DNA of 64,000 bases from Pseudanabaena galeata CCNP1313 (GTDB taxonomy: Bacteria; Cyanobacteriota; Cyanobacteriia; Pseudanabaenales; Pseudanabaenaceae): positions 4,206,501 to 4,270,500 of the forward strand of contig NZ_CP112874.1 of assembly GCF_029910235.1 (NCBI RefSeq). The letters run 5' to 3'. The notes below the pieces were generated by a model. That model worked only from the letters and a program-made list of their open reading frames with translations, had not been told where the DNA came from and made no database searches. The translations under genes and the position numbers were made by a program. Shown here piece by piece: positions 36,657 through 46,216 of the stretch; within the stretch, counting starts at the first letter, position 1, and each line of letters starts with the position of its first letter.

Positions 36657-37115
36657 GTGTTGAATCTAAAAAATTATTGGACGGGTTTTCAAAAAGTGAC
36701 GATCGCTTTTTGTGTGATGCTGGCGCTAGTTGGTACGCTTTTGGCTCCCGTTTTCACTCAGCCTGCGATCGCTCAAACTGGATCTAAAGCTGCTGCGTTG
36801 GCTGTTTCTGCTGAGAAGCTACAGGTGCTTAGCGATCGCTTTGATCGACTCGAAAAATTTGTGTATGCTCAAAAATGGAACGACATAATTACATACATTC
36901 ATGGACCTTTTGGTGAAATTCGCCGTGAGCTAAGATTGATTGCTAGTCAGTTGAGCAAAACCGAAAAAGAAACCGCTAACAATGTGGCTAATAATCTATT
37001 TAAAAACTTTGTAATCCTTGATAATGCTGCTAAAGATAGAGATGCGATCGCAGCCGAGACTGCCTTTAAAAAAGCTCTCCAAGATTTTGAAAGTATCGTT
37101 AATTTAGTAGGCTAA
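36657..37115 (+). CDS. psbQ: Photosystem II extrinsic protein PsbQ (CyanoQ)
   Basis: 152 residues. Signal peptide (about 1-40, ending FTQPAIAQ) followed by a four-helix-bundle domain with the PsbQ signature QKWNDIITYIHGPFGEIRREL. Lumenal subunit that stabilises the oxygen-evolving complex in cyanobacteria. The family member is a lipoprotein in some species; the lipobox Cys is absent here. The start is GTG 36657 (or TTG 36660), placed by the strong AAGGAG at about 36641. Confidence 0.9.
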   Translation: MLNLKNYWTGFQKVTIAFCVMLALVGTLLAPVFTQPAIAQTGSKAAALAVSAEKLQVLSDRFDRLEKFVYAQKWNDIITYIHGPFGEIRRELRLIASQLSKTEKETANNVANNLFKNFVILDNAAKDRDAIAAETAFKKALQDFESIVNLVG

Positions 37116-37150
37116 TTAAAAAGGGATGCAAAGCATCCCTTTTTAATTAG
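37112..37150. terminator. Terminator palindrome that includes the psbQ stop codon
   Basis: CTAATTAAAAAGGGATGC-AAA-GCATCCCTTTTTAATTAG, 18-bp perfect arms containing the TAA (37113-37115). Confidence 0.85.
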
Positions 37151-37245
37151 CTAGGCATAAGTAAGCTAAAAACCTAGAAGGCTGTCTCGCCCGCGTAGCG
37201 GGCGGGACAGCTTCTGGTTTTAGGGTTTAATTATGGTGAGCTACT
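37149..37245. repeat. C-type element, copy 2 (inverted relative to copy 1)
   Basis: From AGCTAGGCATAAGTAAGCT to TTAATTATGGTGAGCTACT, the centre GCTGTCTCGCC-CGCGTAGCG-GGCGGGACAGC. Its right end creates an in-frame ATG (37233) ahead of the cysteine desulfurase gene, adding a false nine-residue leader. Confidence 0.75.
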
Positions 37246-37259
37246 TAATTGTGGGTTTT

Positions 37260-38405
37260 ATGCAAAGACCAATTTATCTGGATTGTCAAGCCACAACCCC
37301 CGTTGATGAGAGGGTGCTGGAGGCAATGTTGCCATATTTTCGCGAATCCTTTGGCAATCCTGCGAGCATTGGGCATCTGTATGGCTGGGAAGCAGAGTCG
37401 GCGGTCAAATTAGCGCGTGAGGCGATCGCGAATGCGATCAGTGCCACACCCGAAGAAATAATCTTTACCAGTGGTGCAACTGAAGCGAATAATCTGGCTC
37501 TCAAGGGTGTAGCTGAGGCTTATCACTCAAAAGGACGGCATATCGTCACCATCCAAACCGAACATAGCGCGGTGCTTGATCCCTGTGCCTATTTGCAATC
37601 CCTTGGTTTTGAGATTACCTATTTACCTGTCAAAGCTGATGGGTTAATTGATTTAACGGAACTTGAAGCTGCGATTCGTCCCGATACAATTTTAGTCTCG
37701 GTGATGGCGGCGAATAATGAGATTGGGGTACTGCAACCGATCGCTGAAATTGGTAAAATCTGTCGCGATCGCCAAGTTTTATTTCACAGCGATGCGGCTC
37801 AAGCGATCAGCAAAATACCCCTTGATGTGAATGCGATGCAGATTGATTTGATGTCGCTCACTGCTCACAAGATCTATGGCGCAAAGGGAATTGGTGCTTT
37901 GTATGTGCGTCGTCGTCCGAGAGTGAGTCTTGCGCCGCAGTTACATGGTGGGGGACATGAACGGGGAATGCGCTCTGGTACTCTCTACACGCCGCAAATT
38001 GTCGGTTTTGCGAAGGCTCTGGAAATTGCGATCGCTTCTCAAGGTTCAGAGCAGCAACAAGTTTTAAATCTACGCGAACATCTATGGCAAAGATTGAGTG
38101 AAATAGAAGGCATAATTCTCAACGGACATCGCACCCAAAGACTTGCAGGAAATCTCAATGTCAGTTTTACAGAAATTAATGGAGCCGCCTTAATGCTTGC
38201 CTTGCAACCGATTGTTGCTGTCTCTTCAGGTTCTGCTTGTAGTTCCGCGAAAACCGCTCCTTCCCATGTCTTGCTAGCTTTAGGACATTCTAAAGAATTA
38301 GCCTATGCTTCCATTCGGTTTGGCATTGGTAGATTTAATACTTTCGATGAGATTGAAACTGTCTCTAATCATGTAATTGCTTCAGTGCGATCGCTAAAAA
38401 AATAA
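37260..38405 (+). CDS. Cysteine desulfurase (NifS/IscS type)
   Basis: 381 residues from ATG 37260 (MQRPIYLDCQATTPVDERV). PLP enzyme that removes sulfur from cysteine for Fe-S clusters and other thio-products. PLP Lys in SLTAHKIYGAKGIGALYVR, and catalytic Cys in SSGSACSSAKTAPS. The ATG at 37233 lies in the C-type repeat and is less likely. No Fe-S assembly genes adjoin it. Confidence 0.92.
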   Translation: MQRPIYLDCQATTPVDERVLEAMLPYFRESFGNPASIGHLYGWEAESAVKLAREAIANAISATPEEIIFTSGATEANNLALKGVAEAYHSKGRHIVTIQTEHSAVLDPCAYLQSLGFEITYLPVKADGLIDLTELEAAIRPDTILVSVMAANNEIGVLQPIAEIGKICRDRQVLFHSDAAQAISKIPLDVNAMQIDLMSLTAHKIYGAKGIGALYVRRRPRVSLAPQLHGGGHERGMRSGTLYTPQIVGFAKALEIAIASQGSEQQQVLNLREHLWQRLSEIEGIILNGHRTQRLAGNLNVSFTEINGAALMLALQPIVAVSSGSACSSAKTAPSHVLLALGHSKELAYASIRFGIGRFNTFDEIETVSNHVIASVRSLKK

Positions 38406-38445
38406 ACATTTCAGCATGATCACGCTCGATAATAAGCCCATCTAC

Positions 38446-38946
38446 TTACTGCACATGCAACAGCGAAAGCTGATAATAATTTTCTGCATGGGTGATCGCC
38501 TTTTGTTGTTCCTCTTCCGAAAGCTCGCGCATCACCTTCGCAGGCACACCCGCCACCACCACACCCGCAGGCACATCCTTAGTCACCACCGCCCCCGCAC
38601 CCACAATACTCCCCGCCCCAATTTTCACCCCTTCCAACAGGATTGCCCCCATCCCAATCAAGCAACCGCGCCCAATTTCTGCACAATGAATCACCGCCCG
38701 ATGTCCGATCGTCACATATTCACCAATTATCAAAGGCTGGTCAGGATCACCATGCAAGATCGCCCCATCTTGAATATTCGTGCAATAACCAATCTCCATG
38801 CGATTGATATCCGCCCTAATTACCACCTTATACCAAATATTTACGCGATCGCTAAGATGTACATCACCGATTACCACCGCATCACTAGCAATAAAAGCCG
38901 CGCGATCGCGATCGGGAGTAGGAAGTTGCGAATAGGGAAGATGCAT
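38446..38946 (-). CDS. Gamma-carbonic anhydrase family protein
   Basis: 166 residues of left-handed beta-helix hexapeptides ([47 protein letters not shown]). The zinc His residues expected in [15 protein letters not shown] are visible. Family members include gamma-CA and the CcmM/NDH-1-associated proteins; enzymatic activity cannot be assured. The start codon sits inside a palindrome (38943-39003) shared with the divergent ABC ATPase gene. Confidence 0.85.
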   Translation of the reverse strand: MHLPYSQLPTPDRDRAAFIASDAVVIGDVHLSDRVNIWYKVVIRADINRMEIGYCTNIQDGAILHGDPDQPLIIGEYVTIGHRAVIHCAEIGRGCLIGMGAILLEGVKIGAGSIVGAGAVVTKDVPAGVVVAGVPAKVMRELSEEEQQKAITHAENYYQLSLLHVQ

Positions 38947-39003
38947 ATTGTTTATTATTGTAGGAGCGTGCTTAGCAGGCTCTTATAATAATAAACAATA
39001 TGC
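38943..39003. repeat. Palindrome spanning the start codon of the gamma-CA gene
   Basis: 17-bp perfect arms (GCATATTGTTTATTATT and its complement at 38987-39003) with a 27-nt centre. The left arm includes the CAT (ATG) start at 38944-38946. It lies in the 5' regions of both divergent genes. Confidence 0.8.
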
Positions 39004-39016
39004 CAGCCAATAACCT

Positions 39017-40822
39017 ATGTCACAACCCCTCGATTTAGCCCAAACTCCAGCCCAGACTGAAGATTTATTGCTTTCGGTGCGTAATTTACAGGTTAGCTTT
39101 AGGGGCGATGAAGGGCTCGTCCATGCTGTCAAAAATATTTCCTTTGACCTTGCTCAAGGACAAACCCTTGGCATCGTTGGCGAATCTGGCTCTGGCAAAT
39201 CGGCAACAGCTTTAGCAATCATGGGCTTATTGGGGGAGTCTGGCAAAATTACCAATGGGGAAGTTATATTTCGACCCAGTGGCGAGTCACCCCTTGATCT
39301 AGTGCGCGTATCGCCGCAGAAAATGCTCAAATACCGAGGCGATCGCATATCGATGGTATTTCAGGAGCCGATGACATCGCTCAATCCCTTGTTTACTTGC
39401 GGCTATCAGGTGATCGAAGCAATTCGGCTCCATCAAAAAGTATCGGAGCAAGAAGCAGAAGCACGCACGATTCAGCTATTTCAGGAAGTGCAATTACCAA
39501 ATCCTGAGCAATTAATTGAACGCTATCCCCACGAACTTTCGGGCGGTCAATTGCAACGGGTGATGATTGCGATGGCGATTTCCTGCAATCCACAGTTGAT
39601 TATTGCTGATGAGCCGACAACGGCGCTAGATGTGACTGTGCAAGCGACAATTTTGGAGTTGCTCAAAGAAATTCAGCGATCGCGTCAGATGTCGATGATT
39701 TTTATTACCCATGATTTAGGGATTTTGGCAGAAATTGCAGATCGAGCGATCGTCATGAATCAAGGCGAAGTCGTCGAAAGTGGCGATACACAAGCCATCT
39801 TCCAAACACCAAAACATCCCTATACTAAGGGTTTAATCGCCTGCCGTCCGCAACCCGATCGCCAGTTGCGGCTATTACCAACGGTGAGCGATTTTATGGA
39901 AATACAGAACGGGCAGATGGTGGAGAAAGAACCAAGTGATCCTCGTTATTTAGAAGTTGTTCCACCTGAGGAAACTGTTGCTCGTCTAGCAGAATTGCAA
40001 AAACAAGAACCAATTCTCTCCGTGCAGAATCTCAGAATTGAGTTCCCAATTCGCAGCATTTTAGGACTCAAAAAACGCTATCTCGTTGCTGTCAATAATA
40101 TTAGCTTTGATGTCTATCGTGGTGAAACCCTTGGACTAGTGGGTGAGTCAGGCTGTGGCAAAACCACTACAGGTCGAGCAATTCTGGGCTTGACCAATGG
40201 CGTGATGGGTTCTGTTAAATTTGAAGGACATGAAATTTCTCAACTCAAAGGAGAAGCATTACAAAAGTTACGCTGTGATCTGCAAGTAGTATTTCAAGAT
40301 CCTTACGGTTCACTCAATCCGCGCATGAGTGTCGGTGATGCGATCTCTGAACCATTGATCGTCCATAGTCATCAAGAGCGCTTTGAACGTTATCGCAAAG
40401 CCGAATCTAGACGCGAAAGAGTCGCATATTTGCTAGAACGTGTGGGCTTGACTAAAAGTGCGATGCGCCGCTATCCTCACGAGTTCTCAGGTGGTCAACG
40501 TCAACGTATTTGTATTGCTAGAGCCTTGGCACTCAATCCCAAATTGATTATTGCTGATGAGCCTGTGTCCGCCCTTGACGTGTCGGTACAGGCACAAGTT
40601 CTCAATCTTCTAAAGGAACTCCAAGCGGAATTTGGCTTAACCTATATCTTCATTTCCCATGATCTCGGTGTGGTCAAATTTATGAGCGATCGCATCATGG
40701 TGATGAACAAAGGCGAAATCGTCGAATTAAACACTGCCGAATCCATCTACACCAATCCCCAACAGCCCTACACTCAAAAGCTAATCAGTGCCATTCCCAA
40801 AGCTTTAGTTTTATCTCCCTAA
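39017..40822 (+). CDS. Double ABC ATPase (oligopeptide/dipeptide type)
   Basis: 601 residues with two complete ATPase domains. Domain 1 (about 15-270): Walker A GESGSGKSA, signature LSGGQLQRVMIAM, Walker B LIIADEPTTALD. Domain 2 (about 335-600): GESGCGKTT, FSGGQRQRICIARA, LIIADEPVSALD. The fused form (YejF/DppDF-like) serves peptide or nickel importers. No permease or binding protein gene is adjacent, so the partners are elsewhere. Length and motifs are normal. Confidence 0.92.
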   Translation: MSQPLDLAQTPAQTEDLLLSVRNLQVSFRGDEGLVHAVKNISFDLAQGQTLGIVGESGSGKSATALAIMGLLGESGKITNGEVIFRPSGESPLDLVRVSPQKMLKYRGDRISMVFQEPMTSLNPLFTCGYQVIEAIRLHQKVSEQEAEARTIQLFQEVQLPNPEQLIERYPHELSGGQLQRVMIAMAISCNPQLIIADEPTTALDVTVQATILELLKEIQRSRQMSMIFITHDLGILAEIADRAIVMNQGEVVESGDTQAIFQTPKHPYTKGLIACRPQPDRQLRLLPTVSDFMEIQNGQMVEKEPSDPRYLEVVPPEETVARLAELQKQEPILSVQNLRIEFPIRSILGLKKRYLVAVNNISFDVYRGETLGLVGESGCGKTTTGRAILGLTNGVMGSVKFEGHEISQLKGEALQKLRCDLQVVFQDPYGSLNPRMSVGDAISEPLIVHSHQERFERYRKAESRRERVAYLLERVGLTKSAMRRYPHEFSGGQRQRICIARALALNPKLIIADEPVSALDVSVQAQVLNLLKELQAEFGLTYIFISHDLGVVKFMSDRIMVMNKGEIVELNTAESIYTNPQQPYTQKLISAIPKALVLSP

Positions 40823-40884
40823 AAACCTATTTTGTAGGGTCGCAAAGCGTCTCTGCAAAATACTCTCAACTTAAGAAGGTAATT

Positions 40885-41460
40885 ATGCTAACTCTCACCA
40901 AAAAATATTCCCTTACCGAGTACTTTGATCGTGAAATTCTTTCAGAGACAAGAAATGAATACATTGATGGAGAAATCAATCCGATGACTGGCGGTACACC
41001 CACACACAATACTCTTGTTGTTAACTTACTATCTTTGCTGCATATAGCTTTACCAAGTCCCTATCTAGTTTTTGTCACCGATCAACGCCTCTGGCTTCCT
41101 GATCGCCGTATTGCCACTTACCCTGATGTGATGGTCATGGCTGAGCCATTGGAATATCAAGAAGGACGAAAAGATACCTTAGTCAATCCCATTTTGATTG
41201 CCGAAATTCTATCGCCATCCACAGCCAGCTATGATCGGACTGGCAAATTTGCATCCTATCGAACTATTCCCTCGTTCAAGGAATATTTGCTCATTTCTCA
41301 AGATCGCAAGTATGTTGAACATTTTTATAAAGAAGGTGATCGCTGGATATTTACTGCTTATGAAAATGATGCAACTATTTCTCTAACATCATTTGAAATC
41401 GCGATCGCCACTTCCGTTTTGTATAATCGCATTAACTTTGAATCAGAATCTTTGGAGTAA
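40885..41460 (+). CDS. Uma2 family (DUF820) putative endonuclease
   Basis: 191 residues. The Uma2/PD-(D/E)XK features are present: YIDGEINPMTGGTPTHN, YPDVMV, LIAEILSPSTASYDRTGKFASYRTI, EYLLISQ. Predicted nuclease fold; very abundant in cyanobacteria, with unknown biological role. AAGAAGG ribosome-binding site at about 40873. The DUF29 gene follows 5 nt downstream, so they are co-transcribed. Confidence 0.9.
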   Translation: MLTLTKKYSLTEYFDREILSETRNEYIDGEINPMTGGTPTHNTLVVNLLSLLHIALPSPYLVFVTDQRLWLPDRRIATYPDVMVMAEPLEYQEGRKDTLVNPILIAEILSPSTASYDRTGKFASYRTIPSFKEYLLISQDRKYVEHFYKEGDRWIFTAYENDATISLTSFEIAIATSVLYNRINFESESLE

Positions 41461-41465
41461 AAGTA

Positions 41466-41915
41466 ATGACACAAGTTGTAAATTCATTGTACGAACAAGA
41501 TATTTTGCTCTGGGTAGAAGAAACAGTTGCCAAACTCAGAGCGCATGATTTTGAAAATTTAGATTTGGACAACTTGATTGAAGAGGTAGAATCTTTGGGG
41601 ATTTCACAGAAAAAAGAATTGATTAGTCGTTTAATCACATTGATAGAACATTTGCTCAAGCGTTTGTATGTCGATATCCCCTACGACTTCAATGGCTGGG
41701 AACGCACAATTCGTAACCAGCGTAACGAACTTCAGGTTTTGCTCAAGCAAGTCCCAAGCCTCAAAACTCGTTGGAATGACAGCTTTGCTGATGCATGGGA
41801 AATTGCCCTCAAGACTGTGCGTGAAGAATATCGAGAAGTTAAATTCCCTAATCGATGGGAATTCTCAAGTGATTTGCAGATAATGCTGAGCGATAGATTT
41901 TGGGAAATAGAATAG
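41466..41915 (+). CDS. DUF29 family protein
   Basis: 149 residues. DUF29 signature: LYEQDILLWVEETVAKLRAHDFENLDLDNLIEEVESLG, then the helical half (LLKRLYV, WERTIRNQRNEL). Helical, function unknown; often found next to Uma2-type or toxin-antitoxin-like genes. The stop codon TAG (41913-41915) is in a palindrome. Confidence 0.9.
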   Translation: MTQVVNSLYEQDILLWVEETVAKLRAHDFENLDLDNLIEEVESLGISQKKELISRLITLIEHLLKRLYVDIPYDFNGWERTIRNQRNELQVLLKQVPSLKTRWNDSFADAWEIALKTVREEYREVKFPNRWEFSSDLQIMLSDRFWEIE

Positions 41916-41936
41916 AGAGCGCAAAGCGCTCTCTAT
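41912..41936. terminator. Terminator palindrome between DUF29 and gshA
   Basis: ATAGAGAGCGC-AAA-GCGCTCTCTAT, 11-bp perfect arms. It includes the DUF29 stop (TAG, 41913-41915) and ends three bases before the gshA stop. Confidence 0.85.
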
Positions 41937-41938
41937 CC

Positions 41939-43084
41939 TTAAGATAACAATAAAGCTTCTGCTAGTTCTTTATCCATTTGTTCCGCAGAGGCGATCGCAT
42001 CGGTCATGATTTGGCGAGGACTAAGCCCATTGTGATAAGCGGCTAGCCAACGTTGGGCTTCATTGCCTTGGTCAAGAATTTTTTTCAAGGGCGAGAGGAA
42101 ACACCAAACCCCATTATCCTTCGCACGCGATCGCAATTCTTCGTATTGATTCGAGATCCATTCCCTTGCGGTAATTTGTTCACCAGTTTGCCAATGGGTT
42201 AATACTGCATCCAGGCTATTAATAGCAGCAGCCACTTCATTTTGATCGGCGATCGCCGCAAGTTCATCAGGCGTGAACTTAGTTGCATGGGGCGCAAGGG
42301 GATCGAGCGATGAACCGATTCCAGCTTCGAGAAATTGATTCAGGCGCATTTCTAAAAGTGCCGTAATCGCGAGTAAGGCGACGGGATCGATCACTAGATC
42401 AGAAATCCGCAACTCTAAACGGTTAAGGTTGTAGGGGCGATTATCACCATTGGGACGCACCGATGACCAAAGATGACGCACATTTTGCATCGTACCTAAC
42501 TGCAATTGTTGTTCTGTCCATTCTACAAAATGATGATGACTGCTAAATAAAGGAACTAGCTTCGGAGTTTTGGGAAACATTTGCCAACGGGAAGAATGGA
42601 AACCTGTAGCTTTACCATCAAGGAAAGGAGATGCGGCACTCAGGGCTAGATAGAGGGGTGCTTCTAAACGAATTAGCCGACAGGCCGCGATTAATAACTC
42701 TAGATCGGGGATACCAACATTAATATGAATGCTTGCAGTTACGACATCAGTTCCGTAGGTCTGCTCAATATAAGTGTGATAAGGATTCTGGGGATCAGAA
42801 CGATAAAAATGATCGACCCCACCCAAAGCAAGCGTACTCCCTGGCATCAAAGTGTAATCACCAAGCGATCGCAAATAGCTGCGTAGCTTCTGGCGCGGCT
42901 CTACCAATGCCATCAGCAACGGCTCATATTTATGAAAAGGCGGCGTGATGTATTCGACATTGCGACTGTCAGGCTCGCGCACAAACCCATTTAGATTAGC
43001 TACAATGCGATCGCTAAAGCCCACCACATCCCCCGTTGGTGTAGAGGTGTAGATTTCCACTTCAAAGCCTTTGGATAAAAGCAC
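41939..43084 (-). CDS. gshA: Glutamate-cysteine ligase, cyanobacterial type
   Basis: 381 residues, the cyanobacterial GshA form. It makes gamma-glutamylcysteine, the first step to glutathione. N-terminal MLLSKGFEVEIYT, substrate-loop DSRNVEYITPPFHKYEPL, and ASIHINVGIPDLELL and the RPYNLNRLELRISD motif are seen. Monocistronic. Confidence 0.93.
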   Translation of the reverse strand: MLLSKGFEVEIYTSTPTGDVVGFSDRIVANLNGFVREPDSRNVEYITPPFHKYEPLLMALVEPRQKLRSYLRSLGDYTLMPGSTLALGGVDHFYRSDPQNPYHTYIEQTYGTDVVTASIHINVGIPDLELLIAACRLIRLEAPLYLALSAASPFLDGKATGFHSSRWQMFPKTPKLVPLFSSHHHFVEWTEQQLQLGTMQNVRHLWSSVRPNGDNRPYNLNRLELRISDLVIDPVALLAITALLEMRLNQFLEAGIGSSLDPLAPHATKFTPDELAAIADQNEVAAAINSLDAVLTHWQTGEQITAREWISNQYEELRSRAKDNGVWCFLSPLKKILDQGNEAQRWLAAYHNGLSPRQIMTDAIASAEQMDKELAEALLLS

Positions 43085-43138
43085 GGGAGGTTTCCTTTTG
43101 CTATAGACACGATTACTAGCCTACCCTGCAATGCGATC

Positions 43139-43177
43139 AAAAAGTAGAGGGGGCGCAAAGCACCCCCTCTACTTTTT
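43139..43177. terminator. Hairpin AAAAAGTAGAGGGGG
   Basis: 15-bp arms with a GCGCAAAGCA-like centre, downstream of DUF3095 and upstream of gshA. Confidence 0.7.
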
Positions 43178-43184
43178 TAATTAA

Positions 43185-44384
43185 CTAACTTTTCATCAGT
43201 TCTTTCATGTTTTTGGCTGCTAAGGCATAGCCACCATCGGCTCCATCCACAAAATGCACTTGGCGACCATCGCGCTCAAACACTAAGCAAGTCATCAGGG
43301 CGCGATCGGACACATGAAACCCATAAACTAACCGACCTTCCTTAAACTTTTTGTCTAGATACTCAGTTAATTTTTGGCGTTGTCTGGCTTTACCAGAAAT
43401 CACCATTCTTAGGACATCATCAAATTTTTTGAAGTCAGTGGCTTCGGAAACAATTTGTTTATAATCTCCCCAATTAAACCCTCCAATTTGAATATTAAAT
43501 GTCATAAAGATCAACCCCAGTAAATTAATCAGGCGCAATTTCCACAAATACAACTTCCGTTTTAGCCACCCCTGAGAAACAGCAAAAACTTTCGTCTCTG
43601 ACGATAGGTTCTTGTTCTTAAAAGCAAGTTGCAAGTTCTCAGATACGACAGGGTTACAGTCTATCCCCGTCCCATAGATGCGCTCAATTTGGGTAATTAC
43701 TTCCCGATAGAGAAGATCAATTTGGCTTTGACTTGGGGCTGTTACAAAAATGATTAAACTAAGAATCTCCTCATGGCGGGTGGGAATATCTTGCCAACGA
43801 CATTCTAAGCCAGAGAAATCAGCGATCGGATAGGAGTTTTTGTGTCTAGGACTGTACAAATCCGTTGTTGCTTGATCCTTAACTAAACTTGTCGCATAGC
43901 TGATGCCTCCACCTCTGAGGATCGCTTGCACATAGTTGTCAGAGATGCGGAGCTTGGCAACTTTGATGTCATAGCTTGATGTAATAGTCGCAAGTGGGAC
44001 AATCCCGATGCGTAATTTAAGATTAAATTCTTCAGCAGCTAATTTCTGCACAGCCAATAATGCTTGCTCTGCTTCTGGGATAAATCTTGGGGGAATGAGG
44101 ATAGATGCGCCATCACCACCGAATACGAAGGGAATCTCTAATTCTCCAACTATATTTAAAATCACAATAATGGAACAAGCGCCTAAGAGATTGATATCTT
44201 TGTATCTGCCATCCTCGATCGCTTTAGTAGAATCGGCAATATCAGTAATAATTGCAGCCCAGTCATCAGGAACTTCATAAAAATTCTCGCTATGAGTAAT
44301 ATCGGCAAAATTTTGAAGAACAGGTAGATCGGCATAAAAGTTTTCAGAACTCGTATTTCGTGGCTGAAAATCTTGAATACTCAT
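43185..44384 (-). CDS. DUF3095 family protein (cyclase-like fold)
   Basis: 399 residues. N-terminal region has an ITDIADSTKAIEDGRYKDIN segment and FVFGGDGASILIPP, which resembles the metal-binding and GGD/E-type positions of class III nucleotide cyclases. The C-terminal half is family-specific, ending HVSDRALMTCLVFERDGRQVHFVDGADGGYALA. DUF3095 proteins are found in cyanobacteria and some proteobacteria; whether they make a cyclic nucleotide is unknown. Confidence 0.8.
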   Translation of the reverse strand: MSIQDFQPRNTSSENFYADLPVLQNFADITHSENFYEVPDDWAAIITDIADSTKAIEDGRYKDINLLGACSIIVILNIVGELEIPFVFGGDGASILIPPRFIPEAEQALLAVQKLAAEEFNLKLRIGIVPLATITSSYDIKVAKLRISDNYVQAILRGGGISYATSLVKDQATTDLYSPRHKNSYPIADFSGLECRWQDIPTRHEEILSLIIFVTAPSQSQIDLLYREVITQIERIYGTGIDCNPVVSENLQLAFKNKNLSSETKVFAVSQGWLKRKLYLWKLRLINLLGLIFMTFNIQIGGFNWGDYKQIVSEATDFKKFDDVLRMVISGKARQRQKLTEYLDKKFKEGRLVYGFHVSDRALMTCLVFERDGRQVHFVDGADGGYALAAKNMKELMKS

Positions 44385-44491
44385 CTCAGTAGGCTTGAAT
44401 GCGATCGTAAATTACCTAATCATAACAATAAAGCAGAATTGAGCATAACCGCCAGTTGGCTGTTGTGGCGATCATTGGCTATATTTCCACT

Positions 44492-46216
44492 CTAAAATAG
44501 GTTGTAAGTTAGGGAGAAATAAATGCCATTCTCTTGCCAAGTTTTGCGACTATTTGGCACATTTATGAGTGGAATACCGTAGTTTAACAAAGCTGTCATA
44601 CGGTTTCCCATCTGCCATCGCAAGCCTATACCTGTACCCACTAGCAAATTTTGAGCTGGATTTGCCTCACCTGAACTTGTCCAAACCATTGCTGAGTCAA
44701 TAAATGGCACGATTTGTAAAATCCCTTCAACTTCAGGAACGCGCAAAACTGGAATCCTCACTTCTGCGGATAATGATGCGCCATTGTCACCTAGCAATAA
44801 ATCCTGACGGTAGCCGCGCAAAGTATCTTGTCCACCAAACCCAATTTGTTGAAGTGGCACAAGCGGGCGATCGCTTAGTTGCAAATCGCCACGAAATAGC
44901 AGTAGCGTTGCAGGAGCTAGTAAGTTAACATATTGTGCCTGTCCACGAAAAGAGACAAATCGGCTATCAGGGAAACTGGAATTCACTGTAGAACCAAATA
45001 CACCACCCAGACCAATATTTAGTTGGGTACGAAATGCCAAAACCGATTGACTAGAACGTTGTGTGTAGTCTTGAAAAAAGCTCAACACAGAAACCTTGGT
45101 GACACCGTTGTTATCTGCACCTGCTGATAGAGGAAAAGGGATTTTGAGAAGTGTTGCTAGGCTTTCACGATAGGAGCCACTGATCCCAAATGCTAGCTCT
45201 TGGCTGGGAGTTTGCAGAACGGGTTGCCGAAACGTGAAATCGTAATTGGTCGAGTTTGAATAGATATCAAGAATATTGAAAGGTGTTTCAATGACATTGC
45301 TATTGCTATTACTGAATGAGATCGCAATTGTGCCATTATAAGGATTGATAGGGATATTGTAGTTGAGATCGTAAGCATTACTTCCATCGGTATTGCTATA
45401 GCCAACGGTTAGGGAATCTCCTAAACCAGTCAGATTTGCTTCGCTAACTTGAATGCGCCGACGGAAGGAACCAACACTGGGAGCGCGGTTGTTGTCCAGA
45501 GATAGTTGAACGTTAAATGTTTCTGCTTCTCTTACTTTCAATTCAAGGATATTTTTACCGACGCGATCGCCTGCTGAGAGTTCGGCGGAAATATTGGCGA
45601 TCAGGGGATTGAGTTGCAGTACTTGTAAGGCTTCGATCAGACGATCTCGATTGAGCGGCGCACCTGTGGCGATGTTAATGCGCGATCGCACATAGTCGGG
45701 GCTGAGCCGATTGGTTCCTATGACTTTAATCTCTTCGAGTCCACCTTCAATTACTTGGATTTTGACGATGCCAGCTCCCAAGTTTTGGGGTGGAATATAA
45801 GCGCCAGAGGTGATATAGCCCTTGCTAATGTAGAGATTGGTAATTGCTGAACGTGCTTGTAGAAGTTCGGTAAAGGTTAGCGATCGCTTGTTAAATTTAT
45901 CAAGGACTTCATTCAATTCTGCGGTACTAAATACGGTACTGCCTAATACTTCAAATTGCTGAACTGCGATCGCTCCTGATTCTGTCGGTTCAAAGTTAGT
46001 AGGTGGAACTGTCTGGCTAGGAGGCTTGAGTAATTGCTCAGGTGAGGGTAAGGGGGCAGGGATGTTTTGGGGTAAGGGTGGTGGCGTAGTGGGCGTGATG
46101 ATTTGGGGTGTTTGAGCAAAAGCTTGTGATGGCATTATTGCTATCCATGCTGTGCCTAGCAAGTTGAAGATGTAAAGATTAGAAATGAGAGACGACTTGG
46201 ATCTATTCTTGCTCAA
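44492..46216 (-). CDS. TpsB-type (FhaC/ShlB) two-partner secretion transporter
   Basis: 574 residues. Signal peptide (about 1-35), Pro-rich linker (36-75), two POTRA domains (about 76-230, GSTVFSTAELNEVLDKF... and LEEIKVIGTNRLSP), then a 16-strand beta barrel with the conserved loop-6 motif TLRGYRQ (about residue 474) and a C-terminal Phe. It should export the adhesin-like TpsA encoded divergently at 46977. Normal length for the family. Confidence 0.92.
   Translation of the reverse strand: MSKNRSKSSLISNLYIFNLLGTAWIAIMPSQAFAQTPQIITPTTPPPLPQNIPAPLPSPEQLLKPPSQTVPPTNFEPTESGAIAVQQFEVLGSTVFSTAELNEVLDKFNKRSLTFTELLQARSAITNLYISKGYITSGAYIPPQNLGAGIVKIQVIEGGLEEIKVIGTNRLSPDYVRSRINIATGAPLNRDRLIEALQVLQLNPLIANISAELSAGDRVGKNILELKVREAETFNVQLSLDNNRAPSVGSFRRRIQVSEANLTGLGDSLTVGYSNTDGSNAYDLNYNIPINPYNGTIAISFSNSNSNVIETPFNILDIYSNSTNYDFTFRQPVLQTPSQELAFGISGSYRESLATLLKIPFPLSAGADNNGVTKVSVLSFFQDYTQRSSQSVLAFRTQLNIGLGGVFGSTVNSSFPDSRFVSFRGQAQYVNLLAPATLLLFRGDLQLSDRPLVPLQQIGFGGQDTLRGYRQDLLLGDNGASLSAEVRIPVLRVPEVEGILQIVPFIDSAMVWTSSGEANPAQNLLVGTGIGLRWQMGNRMTALLNYGIPLINVPNSRKTWQENGIYFSLTYNLF

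Noticed and set aside
37233-37259. Upstream ATG of the cysteine desulfurase
   Set aside because: It belongs to the end of a C-type repeat; the conserved protein begins at 37260.
38416-38988. 190-codon plus-strand frame rich in His and Arg
   Set aside because: Antisense shadow of the gamma-carbonic anhydrase gene.
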